This document shows positions 10,600-22,334 of a DNA stretch of 64,000 nt, piece after piece. The notes beneath the pieces were generated by a model. The model searched no databases, was not told the DNA's origin, and saw only the letters and a program-made list of their open reading frames with translations. Made by a program: the position numbers and the translations under genes. The stretch spans positions 937,001 through 1,001,000 of the forward strand of contig CM067070.1 of NCBI GenBank assembly GCA_033980235.1, in the 5' to 3' direction. Origin of the DNA: Diadema setosum. Lineage: Eukaryota; Echinodermata; Echinoidea; Diadematoida; Diadematidae. Positions within the stretch are counted from its first letter, which is position 1. Each line of letters begins with the position of its first letter.

Positions 10600-13576
10600 C
10601 ATATTTGAAATAATAAAATGCTGATGATGATACCTGTTATAATTGTAATTATAAACTAATGGTAACCAATGCCCTATTCCTGATTACAATCAATTTTACT
10701 TGTGATTTTGAGAACATGATATGTAGATTCTGTAACCTATTCGTTATCACGACTTTTTGAATCCATGATAACAATGCTAAAAACATTGATGGAGTTATGC
10801 CAATTATATAAATACTTTTTGAATTATAATACTTGCTTCTCAAGTGGTGTAAAAATAGAATGGAAATAATACCAGGCTACTAACACCACCTTACCAAATC
10901 TCCATTTAATTATCATCATCTGGATGTTTTGTGATGTATTATATAATCTTTGAAACAAGACGTACATATAAACCTCAAGTTGATTGCAAAAAAGAAAAAA
11001 AAAGAAAAAGAGTCGTTACAAACATACACACAAATCAGGAGGTGACGTTGAAATCCACTCACTTGTGGTTTGTAGACAGAAACATGATAAAAATCACGTT
11101 TTTGATCGATGACATAAAGTGCGATGCCTTACACCCAAATGTAATCTATTGTTGATAGGATCTAACAGCTTTCTTGAAAAGGATATCACTTTTCGAAATC
11201 CAGTGAATATTATTGTGTTGATAGTCGATAGGTATTGGAGAGTTTGATTGCATAATGAGATAACTCCATTCTTGTTAATTTCAGACATTTACAATGAAAG
11301 CTGTTAAAAGCAAAGAATTATATTACTTGCCGTGTGACAAGTGAGTTATTATTGCAATTGTTTTTTTTTTTTGTAGTATTTGATAATGAAATTACTTGTT
11401 AATGTGAAAAATAATCTCGTAGCGCATTTTCCGATGAAACTCTTCCAATTGTGAATGCCTTCTTATTACTGTATTTTTAGTTCATCTGATTTCACTCTAT
11501 CTCCCTACACTGTAAAAACATCGGTGTTAGATTTAACACCATGGGTGTTAAATCTAACACCGATCAAACTTCAATAGAGGACCACACCCATCACAGGTGT
11601 TGAAAATGTATTGTGACGGTGTTAAAAAGTGTTCGCCTGGCACTTCGTGGTGTTAATTTGACACTGTGGCTGGTGATATTTTTGACACTGCGCTAGAGTT
11701 AATTCAATAATGACACCGCATGGTGTTGATTTGATATTGGTGGTGTTAATTTCAATGGTATGACACCCGTCCAGCTTCAATAAAGAGTGCAAATCAAATT
11801 CGTAAAATGATCCAATCAAATTCTCAAACGGTTTTCATTTTCTCAAAGACTTTTTGCTTGTTGCAAAGAAATTTTGAACAAATTCAAATTTAAGACCACA
11901 CTTTCGTTCATGTATGTAAAGAGTGTTGACAAGTTGATAGTTATTATTTTAGGAGTCATTTTCAATCTAATATATAAGTGGAGGTACCCAATCAAAAGAC
12001 TATGCTTGTATCATGTGAGTACCTCTGAGGGAAGGGGGGGGGAAATAAGGGAGGGGGAGGGGTAGGAAAGCTTACCACTATAAAGAGTGCGGGAAACTGG
12101 GAAAGTCGGGAATAAAAAAAAAAAAGAAAGCGTGGAAAAGGGAACAGAAAATAGGGAGAAGAGGAAGACAGAGAGAGGGAGAGAGAGAGAGAAAGAAAAA
12201 CCTAAATCATTTTGATGCATACACCAAGGGCCAAAGCCCACGGAGACAATTAGCCAAGTGTCTTCGAAAGTGATACATTGACAAGCTACTTTCCAGCGGA
12301 ACAGACTGTAATCGTGAGGGCACGTATGGAATACTAGCCCGCAGTAAAAATGATCGATGCCTCAAGAGAACGCAGCCTATAGGGAAAGATGAGGAGATTA
12401 TGTCGTACTTACGAAATACATTACAAAACTTAATTACTTCAGTTGCATTATAAAACTTCAAATTATGTATTCTAATGCTTTACAACAAGTTAGCTAACAG
12501 AGATTCGTTAATGTCCATTAGTACTGATCTGTGATGAAACTTTAATCGATAAAGCCATTATCTAAACCTAAATTCCGCCTTTCATCCTGTAGTGAGATTG
12601 TATCATAATGGTATGGTTGGTATGGCTTATTAGGTGAAATTTAATGTTCTCGCAGCCAAAAGGCTGAGCTGCAACATTTGTTCACACAATACATAGTTGA
12701 TTAAAAAAGAAAGTATTTACAATTTTCAAATTATTCATCACTATTTAAAAAAGAACAATTGGCATCATTTACAACATTATTCATTATACAATATAATCCT
12801 TCACTACATTCAACACACTGTATGTGACGAATAAACATGAACTGAATAAAAGGGGCCCATGCGGTTACTTCCTTCTCTTACATTATATTCACATCTTTCC
12901 CCTCCCTCTCTCTCACAAACACGCACGCTTGCGCAAACACAGGTACACTCACACACACATACACACAATCATCTCTTCATCACATCCAATAAGTGACTCT
13001 CACACACATAAACACATACAGACACTACAAATTCTCATTCTCCCACCACACGTCATTACTGATTATAACTGTACATTCGTTTACAAACAGTCAAATGTAC
13101 AATGTAGTGAATGTTTACAAATATTGATGGGAGTACAACAAAATTATAGATTCTGTATCATAAGATAATCTGATGTGGTGTGATATCATAAAATATGCCT
13201 GATATACTCTCTATATACTCTCATTATATATCTCCGGGAATTAAAAACAGCATCAAATGAACAAATTCAAATTATCAACAGTTACCAATGAAAAAAAAAA
13301 ATGGGTGCGCAAACCTGTTGAAAGGTTGTATGTTTTCCAAGTTAAGGAATAATCGTATGATATTACTTAGCAAAAAGAAAATTGTTGCTCCCGGGGTAAG
13401 TGAAAAGGAAGAGAAGAAAACAATACCAATAAAAATGTATACATATAATTATTACTAAATTCCCATTTAGGGATGGAAGTAATTTTTGAACCTTCTCCTG
13501 TCAATGTGTAAGCTTCTCATGACAATAGCCTTGACTTGGCTGTTCTGTTTCCAGAAACAAAATCATGGAAGCTTAA
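10600..13576. other. No gene seen: AT-rich DNA with repeats
   Basis: It includes a GGTGTTA-motif repeat block (11515-11775, listed separately), GA-rich and CA-rich runs (12030-12190, 12920-13020), and short meaningless open frames. I see no splice-supported exon. Confidence 0.6.
11515..11775. repeat. Dispersed GGTGTTA/TAACACC repeat block
   Basis: The motif GGTGTTAAATT and its complement recur about ten times in both orientations. They include a hairpin (GGTGTTAGATTTAACACC at 11522 and a complementary partner just after). It follows the run CACTGTAAAAACATC. It resembles the internal arrays of short non-autonomous TIR elements. Ends are unclear. Confidence 0.65.
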
Positions 13577-13867
13577 AGGGACTTAAAGAAGGATTCAACA
13601 TTTATTTGATGAAAATTGGTTTTCAAATGGCTGAGATATCCAAAAAAGTGATAATAATAAAAGGCGACAGGCCACGCCTTTTATTAGGATCTCTTTGTTT
13701 TACCTTGTTTTTGGATATCTCACCCATTTCCAAACCGATTTTCATCAAATAAACTTTTGATACCCTTCAGAATTGTATGCTCTATGACATCTCATAGAGT
13801 GGTTTCTGAATATCTCGCAAAACGTTAAAATCTAAATCCTCACCTCAACCAGAACTGTACACACCCT
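13577..13867. mobile_element. TTAA-flanked palindromic MITE, copy 1
   Basis: Flanked by TTAA (13573-13576, 13868-13871). The termini read AGGGA... and ...CCCT. The interior is a long palindrome: TTTATTTGATGAAAATTGG...GAGATATCCAAAAA pairs with TTTTTGGATATCTC...CCGATTTTCATCAAATAAA around a centre near 13670. Confidence 0.85.
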
Positions 13868-16800
13868 TTAATGCTTTTGAATTTGCAAACTGCGACATGA
13901 TGAGAAACGCTCGTTTCTTTGTGGCGTTGGAAGCGCTTGACTGCTTTCATATTATGCCAATGCCTGAGGGACGTGACAGAGCCCAAGATCCAAACACACG
14001 CCGACAATGAATCTGATCTTTGCCAGCCGACCCATGATTTTGTGTCTCGATAACAGCGCATAAAGTTCATGAAAAGCCACATCAATTCGTGCCTTAATAT
14101 TAGAATGATGAATGATGGGAAAACCATTTTTTTTTTTTTTTTTTTTTTTAACCAGCGAGCCCGGTGTACGTACTGACAGGAACGTTGCCTTACAATACAT
14201 CGTACGGATCAGGTATACATTGAACTATTATTTCTGTTGTGGGAGACTCAGCAATCCTCCCTAGGATACACTCAATCCCTTATCCTTCACTTCGTAGCTG
14301 TCATTTTTCATTTTCTTTCCTTTCTTTTACACAATAGTCTCGTCTCTCTTAGACTTACATCTGCCCCACCCCCAATTTATTCCTCCTGTTGTCGTTTTGA
14401 TTCCCCGTTCCATAGTCAACATGTTTATCAACTTCGTTTCTTTCCCTTGGTTTCATGAAACTTCACTTCTCTCTCCTATCTCCATGATTTGTTAAACCTT
14501 AAACTTTTCCCACTTCTCTCTCCTTTCTATTAAATCTTTCTCCTCCTAACGATGTCCAAACCTTTCTCCCAATTTCAACTCTATTCCTTATGACTCTCTT
14601 GGTCCCGTTTTCTCCCGTCTCCACTAGTGCAATTTCAACTTCCAGCCCACTGCTGCCCTTCACTTGACACTATTTGCCTTCCTTACATTCTCCCTATGTT
14701 GTTTCCCTCATTAATTTTCGTCTTTTTAGATCTTTCTCTTCAAAGCAATAGTCCCTATTACGTTCACATGGTGTTAACGCAAACCTTTATGCGTCGTCTA
14801 CTTCACAATGTAAACCTTCAAGCAACTCATTTTGCTATTGTTGTTGTTGATAGGATTTCATCATTATTACTGTTAATATCAATGCGATTACCACTATCAC
14901 TGTACTTACAGATGCTCTGAATGGCAGACACAAATTCCCCAATGCCTCGTTTGTTTCAAGTCACCGCAATGTTGTTTCAGCTCATTATTTCTCTAGACGA
15001 AGAGACCATTCTCGTGTTGAACACTAATCATTATTCTGGGATTACGGCAAGGATGGTTGTAACAACACTCATGTGCTTGTTTAGAATGTGGGCACAAGTC
15101 ATGTGTGCGAGTTTTCCATGGGAAGAGATGATCACTGGGAAAAATACGGTTATATTTATTGACATATAACATAATATTAGCATCTTGATATGGGTAAAGT
15201 TTTAGCGATGCAAAATGGGCTCTGTAGGGTTCAACAGGAACTTATTTTTCGAAGAACCATACAATGCATTTGAGTATCTGAATATAAGAACGACCCAAGT
15301 CCATGGAAGACCATTTCGAGTAAACTAAAAAAAAAAACTTCATATCTTTTTTATTGTCCAATAATATTCTATTTAATTGTGATGGGAAGGCAACATTGTA
15401 CATACAAATTAAAACATATATTATTATGACAATTAACATTTACATTGATTGTGAAGAGGACATTTTGTGTGGTGGACTTGGGTCGTTCTTTGATTCATAT
15501 ACATGATATACTGCTATAGAGATTAGAGAAGGATGAGAGAGGGCGCTATAATATGAATGTAAGAATGACCCAAGTACCTCATTCTTACATTAATATAATA
15601 TTTAACTCATTCATTTCAGGCACTTCCGCGGGTAATTAGGATTTATCATTTCTACACAAGATGAGTCCATGCATAAGCTACAATTTCCCATGCAAAACTG
15701 AATTTGGCCAAAAATTGGACTTGGGTCGTTTTTATATTCAGGTCTTCATTTGCCAATGAGAGTTGGAACACACGACAAATAAACGAAAGATTAACCCATC
15801 TTTTATGGGACCACGACGTAGTCACCTTTACTTTTGCAGAACTTCGCAAGAAGTGATGAAAACTAGAGAGAAGATCATTAACCGGATCATTTCTGATATA
15901 CTGCAAACTTACCCCATGCAATATAACATCGCGTCAAGGGTCATTAAGACCGTTGGTCTTTTTCTGAAACATTAACGCAATTTCATTAGCATTAAACTAT
16001 TTCTTGGCATTGGGAATAGGAACTAATCTTACACTATATCTGCGAGTGACAGCTTTGTCCAATTAGGACCCTTCATTGTTAACTGACGTCTAGAAAGGTC
16101 GAAAGCACCTCGTGCGGAACGAAAAGTGTTCTCGTTCTAACCAAAGGGCCTTATCATATAGAACCAGAAGGTGGGATGTCTACCATTGCAATTCGACAGG
16201 CGCTCAGACGAGGAGAAGGCGACCTGCCAAAGAATCGGCCTTAAATCCCGACAAGAGATAAACCACGACATGAAAAAAGGTATTTCAGTATGTGAGGGAT
16301 CAGCCTAGACCGTTTGTTGTTCTAGGACCGATTCCGAGATCTACGCTACATAAAATAATATTTAAAGCAGTAAAAAAAGAGAAAACTACAGAAAAACAAA
16401 AGATACATATGAAGGCTAGAGTCATCAAAACGAGGTACATAAAAATATGTTGACTGAATGGAAATAAAAGTTAATAATGATTCTGATAGACGAAATATAA
16501 TTTGCTCTATATTGACTAATGGTAATTCCAACATTATGCTAAACTGCAGTAAGTTTGCAATGCTTCCAGAACTTTCGTGTGAATGTATTTGAGGCGTGTA
16601 GGTGTGTGTCTAAGGCAGTCTAGAGGACTTGAACGCAGAAGGGTTGCACCTGTCATGTGAGAGTTCTGTTCTTGTTTTTTTTTTCCTTTTCATGATTAAT
16701 CTTGTCTCACTTGTAGTCATGCTCTAGTAAAGCCACTGAGTGGTAGAAACTTATTTTTACAGAATGAAGTCCTATTTACTTTTCGATTCCGTGATGGTTT

Positions 16801-17068
16801 GGTGGTTATAAACTATTTTCTGCGAAGCGTAACAAAGGGCAAAAGATCTAACGATATCATCATCTTTTCAGGCACATAGGTGGTGAGGGTTGAATAAAAA
16901 CTAAATATTGTAAGGGCAAATGCTTTTTTGCCTCCTGACATAATAGCTTATGAAGGGCATTGTGCAAACAATTTTGACCCCATCATGTTTCAAATACAAT
17001 ATAGATAAAGAATAATCTTCAACAATTGATTTATCAGTCAGGTGGAACGATCGGGAAGAGGTTCTTAA
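13868..17068. other. No gene seen
   Basis: AT-rich sequence with a poly-T run (14128-14149) and a C/T-rich stretch (14270-14640) that produces spurious open frames. A four-arm repeat at 15278-15741 is listed separately. Confidence 0.6.
15278..15741. repeat. Four alternating arms of a GACCCAAGTCC repeat
   Basis: Arms at 15278-15303 (+), 15473-15500 (-), 15551-15578 (+) and 15716-15741 (-) carry AAGAACGACCCAAGTCC or variants. The outermost pair extends to CCTGAATATAA on both sides. This looks like two small TIR elements, one beside or within the other. Confidence 0.7.
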
Positions 17069-17448
17069 AGGGATCGTATAGTTTTGGTTGAGACCTAATT
17101 TCAGGTTTCTAACATATTTTGATGAGATAATGAGAAACCGCTTATGAAATATGAAAGAGCATGTTATTCTATGAGGAATTCAACGTTTATTTGATGAAAA
17201 TTGGTTTAAAATGGCTGAGATATCCAAAAAAGAGCAATTCTAATAAAGTGTGGGACCCACACTTTATTACGATCACTTTGTTTTACTTTGTTTTTGGCTG
17301 TTTCAGTCATTCCAAACCAGATTTTCATCAAATAAACTTTGAATTCCTCTAAAAATGGTAGGTATGTACTATATCCTAAGTGTTTTCTTGGTATCTCGCA
17401 AAAAATTAAAAGCCCTATTTTCATCTCCACCAATACTGTACCATCCCT
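17069..17448. mobile_element. TTAA-flanked palindromic MITE, copy 2
   Basis: TTAA at 17065-17068 and 17449-17452. TIR AGGGAT.GTATAGT.TTGGT. The interior palindrome is shared with copies 1, 3 and 4 (GGCTGAGATATCCAAAAAA, TTTTCATCAAATAAACTTTG). Confidence 0.88.
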
Positions 17449-18386
17449 TTAAAAATTAAATATACATTCACCTCTCATGTCCGGCTTCCTTCTTTTCTCG
17501 TTCTCCTGGCATTGCTCAACTTTTGGTATGGAAACCTCGCCTCCTAATCCATTCTCTCAAAATTATTCGTCATCATATCTTTATTTCCTTCATTCTCTAA
17601 TTAACGTTATCTTGATCTACTGTTCTTGTTGTTTACTCTTTTTCTCTTCATTTTTCCTCCCCCCTCCTTTCTTGCTTGAGGTTTGCTCTAGATATCACCT
17701 TCATATCCATCTCTCCTCCTCCTCCTCTTCCTCCTCTTCCGTCACCCCTAAGTTTATTCTCCATTCTACCTCTGCCTATTGCCGCTGAATTATAATATCT
17801 GGATGTGGCTAACACTATATTCTTTGTACTATACGCTATTCATACTGATATTTTCTACTACTACCACTATAACTATACTAGGCTACTACTATACCATGAC
17901 TATTGATACTATTGCCGCTGCTCTTTCAAATGCTCTGTTCCAATCTCCAATATGTATCCACGGTTGTTGTTTTTTCTGATAATGAAGTGAACGTGTATTT
18001 CTTTGAGCTACCCAGTTTGTATGACCTCACTTTTTCATTTTAATTAACGTCTTTATTCTCTTGATATTTTGTTAGAATTATTATCACGTTCACTTCAAAC
18101 AACGGCTTGTTTTATTTTCTATAGATGAACCCAACCTCAGAGCACAGTTTATGTATAACTTAAGACCTCCATAACCGTATGGGCGGGGGGGGGGGGGGGG
18201 GGGGCTTCCAAAGAAGAAGAACAGTACTTTCAATAGTTTATGCAATGAGTCATGTGCTTTACTATGTCAGTGCATACATTATACTTTGTAAGGCATACTT
18301 GTAGCCCCTGTTAAAATTTTCCACAAAAAAAAGTTAAACAGTACCCAAACCGATTCGGTCTAGAGCTTCAGAAGATACATCAAATT
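17449..18386. other. No gene seen
   Basis: C/T-rich simple sequence (17470-17760), a poly-G run (18184-18204), and otherwise unremarkable AT-rich DNA. Confidence 0.6.
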
Positions 18387-19525
18387 ACGTTCAGACGGTG
18401 ATTCTTCACCTCGAGGAAAGCTATCTTTGAAGATAAGCTCGTGATTTTAGCATTAGACGGAGACGTACAACCGTTCTCATCGATAAGTAACTTGAAGTGA
18501 ACTCTGGGTTATATAAGATATAAGATTATAAAATAGTTACGTTCAGACGGGAGCCCTTAACCTCGAAGTTAGGAAACTTCGAGGTTAGAGCTTGTAGTTA
18601 GGGACCGTGAAGACGCACTCGTAGTTAGCAAACCTCGAGGTTTGCTCGATGTTTCGAGCCACGAGAAATCTTATGGTTAGCACTCTAACCACGAGCCGCG
18701 GGGGGTCCCCACTCGTAGTTAAGCACCGTGTGGACACAAAAAACAACGAACTCGAAGTTAATAGTGACCTCGCCGTAAACTCCAGCCCCCACAATTTCCC
18801 TCTGCTTCCGGGTCAACCTCCCAAACGTACACCACAAATACACTACACGTGAAAAACCAATGACGCACGACACAACAACATCATCTTTTCTTCCCATGCG
18901 CTTGATCTCTGAAACTGAACACATCAAACTCGCTACTGTATTCTATATTCTTCTCCGACGCTAAAAAAAAAATGTTTTCGACGAATATCTTCATAAAGGC
19001 ATAAAGTCATCAGTGCAGTGCTATCTCTGCAGTGTAAGCGAGTCCGACAGGGTTGGACTATAGAATAAATAGACGCCTTGTTAGCAGTGTGGGCTGAAAC
19101 TTCCGGTTTTGTGGTTTTAACATCGAGTGGGACCCACTCGTAGTTACGGGGGGCAGAAGCTTAACCTCGAGGTTTCGTAACCTCGAGGTTAAGATTCGTC
19201 GTGTGGACACACGTCGTAGTTAGGGGGCAAGAGCTAAACCTCGAGGTTTCCTAACCTCGAGGTTAGGGCCTGATCCTGCCGTCTGAACATAACTGATATC
19301 TCTGGGTTAGAGATCTATTAATTACGGTCCGCGGGGGGTCAACACTAGTTGATAGCAACATGTTGATAAGCGTATAGTTCGGGGGGGGGGGGGGGGGATA
19401 GTGAGCCTATCCTCGGGGATAGCTACCTTCCATGATAAGCTTCGTCGTGTGAACGCGCGTCGTAGCTAGGGGCCAAGAGCTTATCTTCGAAGATTGCTCT
19501 CCTCGAGGGATCACCGTCTGAACGT
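18387..19525. mobile_element. Outer TIR element with CTCGAG palindromes
   Basis: The ends are ACGTTCAGACGGTGAT (left) and ATC-ACCGTCTGAACGT (right). Subterminal sequence carries CTCGAGG and AGATAAGCT/AGCTTATCT motifs. No coding sequence and no clear TSD. A related element sits inside it. Confidence 0.75.
18539..19290. mobile_element. Inner related TIR element nested in the outer one
   Basis: The ends are ACGTTCAGACGGGA and the complement TCCTGCCGTCTGAACAT. The interior is packed with self-complementary AACCTCGAGGTT blocks and CGTAGTTA motifs (18560-18620, 19160-19265). No coding sequence. Confidence 0.75.
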
Positions 19526-20061
19526 CACTAATGACTTATCGAGTACTTAAAGGAGACCTCCGGATGATTTTCAGATTTTTACATTTGAACAACTATAAAT
19601 TAGTCATACTGAGGACAGAGTTTCAAAATTTATGATAACTGGGATGAAGAATAAGAATATTTTCAAAATTTAGAACAAATTGCAATGAACATGGATGATG
19701 ACATTGCAGAGTCACCCTAGGAATGCATGAGTTGGGGCGCATGGAAACAGAATAAAAGAAGAAGGCATGCATAGATTATGCACAGGTGAACTCGCAAGCA
19801 AGTGGTATTGTAATGGAATTACACTGCTACATTTTTTAATATGTGAACCTCCTATGTCATCATCCTTGTTCAGTGTAATTTGTTGAAGGTTTTTCAAAGT
19901 ATTGTTTCTCTGATCAAGAACCACAATGATTTCCACAAATCTATACTGGGAGTAGTCAATTTATGTACTACATGATGTGAAATTATAAAGATCGCCTGGA
20001 ATTTCCCTTTTAATAAAACACGAACACAGAGGGAAGAGAGAGAGAGAGAAGGGGGAGGGGA

Positions 20062-20547
20062 CAGAGAGACAAACAGATAGACAAACAAACAGACAGACAG
20101 ATAGACAAACAAACAGACAGACAAACAGATAGACAGACAGACACACAGACAAAAACAGACAAACAGACAGACAAACAGACAGAAAAACAAACAGACAGAC
20201 AAACAGACTGACAGACAGACACACAGACAGACAGACAAAGAAACAGACAGACAGACAAACAGATAGACAGACAGGCAAACAGACAGACAGACACACAGAC
20301 AGACAGACAGGCAAACAGACAGACAGACTGACAGACAGACACACAGACAGACCGACAAAGAAACAGACAGACAGACAAACAGACTGACAGACATACAGAC
20401 AAACAGATAGACAAACAAACAGACAAACAGACAAACAGACAGACAAACAGACAAACAGACAAACAGACAAACAGACAGACAAACAGACAAACAGACAGAC
20501 AGACAAACAGACAAACAGACAAACAGACAGACAGACAGAAAAACAGA
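20062..20547. repeat. (ACAG/AAAC/ACAGAC)n tetranucleotide-like array
   Basis: About 485 bp of ACAGACAAACAG-type repeat with no stop codon in any minus-strand frame. It creates three overlapping Ser/Val/Cys/Leu-rich pseudo-ORFs of 220-240 residues that should not be read as genes. Confidence 0.97.
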
Positions 20548-20676
20548 CAGCCGGGAAGGGGATGGAGAAAGAGAAGACAAATACCACTGTCTTGAATAAG
20601 TATTTGAAAAATGAAACAAGTGAAATCATTGCGAATAACATAAGCTAAGGTGTACAGAAAAAACTCCGACACTCAC

Positions 20677-20837
20677 CTCGGCATAGCTGGAGCGAAAATC
20701 CTCGCACTGTGTACCAGCGACTAAGGTAATAGTCTGATCTCGGTAGGTGAACATCGAATGAATGTTACTCGACCGCAATGCTCCCATCAGGGGCTTGAAG
20801 GCGGCCAGGTGAATACAATGCTGCTGGTTCCACCTGA
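20677..20837 (-). CDS. Orphan internal exon, product unrecognised
   Basis: A 161-bp open segment lies between acceptor AACATTCAG and a strong donor GCCGAG|GTGAGT. It reads RWNQQHCIHLAAFKPLMGAL, then RSSNIHSMFTYRDQTITLVA and GTQCEDFRSSYAE. It looks protein-like: balanced composition, no low complexity, and higher GC than its flanks. I do not recognise the family. No partner exon was found nearby, partly because a 490-bp tetranucleotide repeat sits just downstream on its strand. It may belong to a gene centred outside this window, or be a relic. Confidence 0.45.
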
Positions 20838-21457
20838 CTGAATGTTATTGGGGCACAGAATTGCTATTTCTGTGGGTGTTGTCGTCTTTCTGCTGGTATT
20901 ATTGTCAGAATATAATAATGAGCTGAAGTATAATGTGCGACAAGAAAAATCTGATAGGCAGTCGATTCTGAAATAACAAAAACACACCACGAATCTTATA
21001 ATCCAGCAAAAGAACCATCTGTCGCATCCGTTCTTGTGAGAATAATCACAGGATCAATAATAACAGGCCTTAAACGTTCTCACCGAACTTGTACAAGTTG
21101 GACTCTAAAATTCTAAACAGTACCCTAGAAAATACTCACCATATTCCAAGAACTCCAAGAACACTCCAAGAACACGACGAGTTCTGTCTTTTAATTTTAA
21201 CCCTTTCACCACAATTGGTAAGTTTTTGCAAATAACTTTTCATTCTTTTATTTTTCCTTATCAAAATGATAGGAAATTATCGCAAAATAATGGTGACGAT
21301 TTGTACAAGATAAGGTTAAATGATATTTAAAGCAAATGCTTACACAAACAGAAGTACACTATATTCAAATCAATTCAATAATTCATTTATTTCCATCAAA
21401 GAAACAAGTACACACTTGCACAAAGTATTCATTCTCATAATCATAGATCCACATATG

Positions 21458-21533
21458 AAGAGCTTGCTTCCAAAAGAGGCTAAATCCATCATTTTTCAAT
21501 GGATTTAGCTCCATTTGGAAGCAAGTTTTTCAT
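21458..21533. mobile_element. 76-bp palindromic midget element (GAAGAGCTTGC family)
   Basis: The arms GAAGAGCTTGCTTCCAAAAG and the complement around CTTGCTTCCAAATGG.GCTAAATCCA fold back on themselves with about 10 bp between. ATAT flanks both sides. The TIR matches that of the 4.76-kb element at 36895-41652, which also has a 4-bp TSD. Confidence 0.8.
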
Positions 21534-21775
21534 ATAAATGTATAGAACTATCTTAAACTCCATGGAATCAATGTGGGTTGAAATAACACTAAGTATATAA
21601 TGCCAATAATATCATAAAGCCTAGCCCTATTCGCATACCATCTCTCAGCTGGCTCCAATAAATGAAATAAAACCGAATAACCGCATAATGGCAAACGATT
21701 CTTCAGAATCAAACCTAATAATCGTTCATTATATAGGCGAGTTGAATAGCATACAAATAGCGAACGATTTGTGTG

Positions 21776-21806
<31 letters not shown>

Positions 21807-21912
21807 TTGTATGCGTGTATGGGTATATCATGTGTACATATAGGCCTACTTCATATGCAAATGTTATACTTACACAAAAATAAATACCAAATATGCACGA
21901 TAGAGGGAGCAG

Positions 21913-21944
<32 letters not shown>

Positions 21945-22039
21945 AACAGAAAGAGATAAAAAAAAGAAAGGAGAGAGGGAGATGTATTTTGATTTTTGTT
22001 TGAATAAAAGTATGCATGGAACCGCACAATGAACTTTTA

Positions 22040-22130
22040 TTTTTTGCTTGTCAGCTGATGAAACCCGAAAGTGCACCCCCCCCCCCCCCCCATTTACAGA
22101 ATTCCTGGATCTGCCCCTGATGTTGTTTAA
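22040..22130. repeat. Dispersed poly-C repeat (three copies in window)
   Basis: GAAACCCGAAAGTGCACCCC followed by a C run and AATTCCTGGATCTGCCCCTGA. Related copies lie at 45622-45690 (GAAACCCGGAAGTGCCCC) and 56855-56950 (AATTACTGGATTCGCCCCTGA). These are fragments of one interspersed repeat with an expandable C tract. Confidence 0.7.
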
Positions 22131-22296
22131 TATCTCAGTGGTAACCTGTCCCTTCGTTACTGGTAATGACAATCCACTTATATCTTCAATGCTCAATCTG
22201 GCGTGTTCCAACTCCGCCTCATCATGACATTTTAGTAGACTTAATTAAGAAAAGTGCTTCGTTGAGCAACTATGGTTTTTGGATACATTAGCATTG

Positions 22297-22334
<38 letters not shown>

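Noticed and set aside
12207..12461. 84-residue minus-strand frame ending in a faint FRRHL pattern like a LINE C-terminus
   Set aside because: Similarity too weak; lacks the W-N-x-L-P or AAP signatures seen at 10440.
19894..20672. Three overlapping 220-241-residue open frames rich in Ser/Val/Cys/Leu (minus strand)
   Set aside because: They come from a tetranucleotide-like repeat with no stop codons in any frame on that strand; codon content simply follows the repeat.
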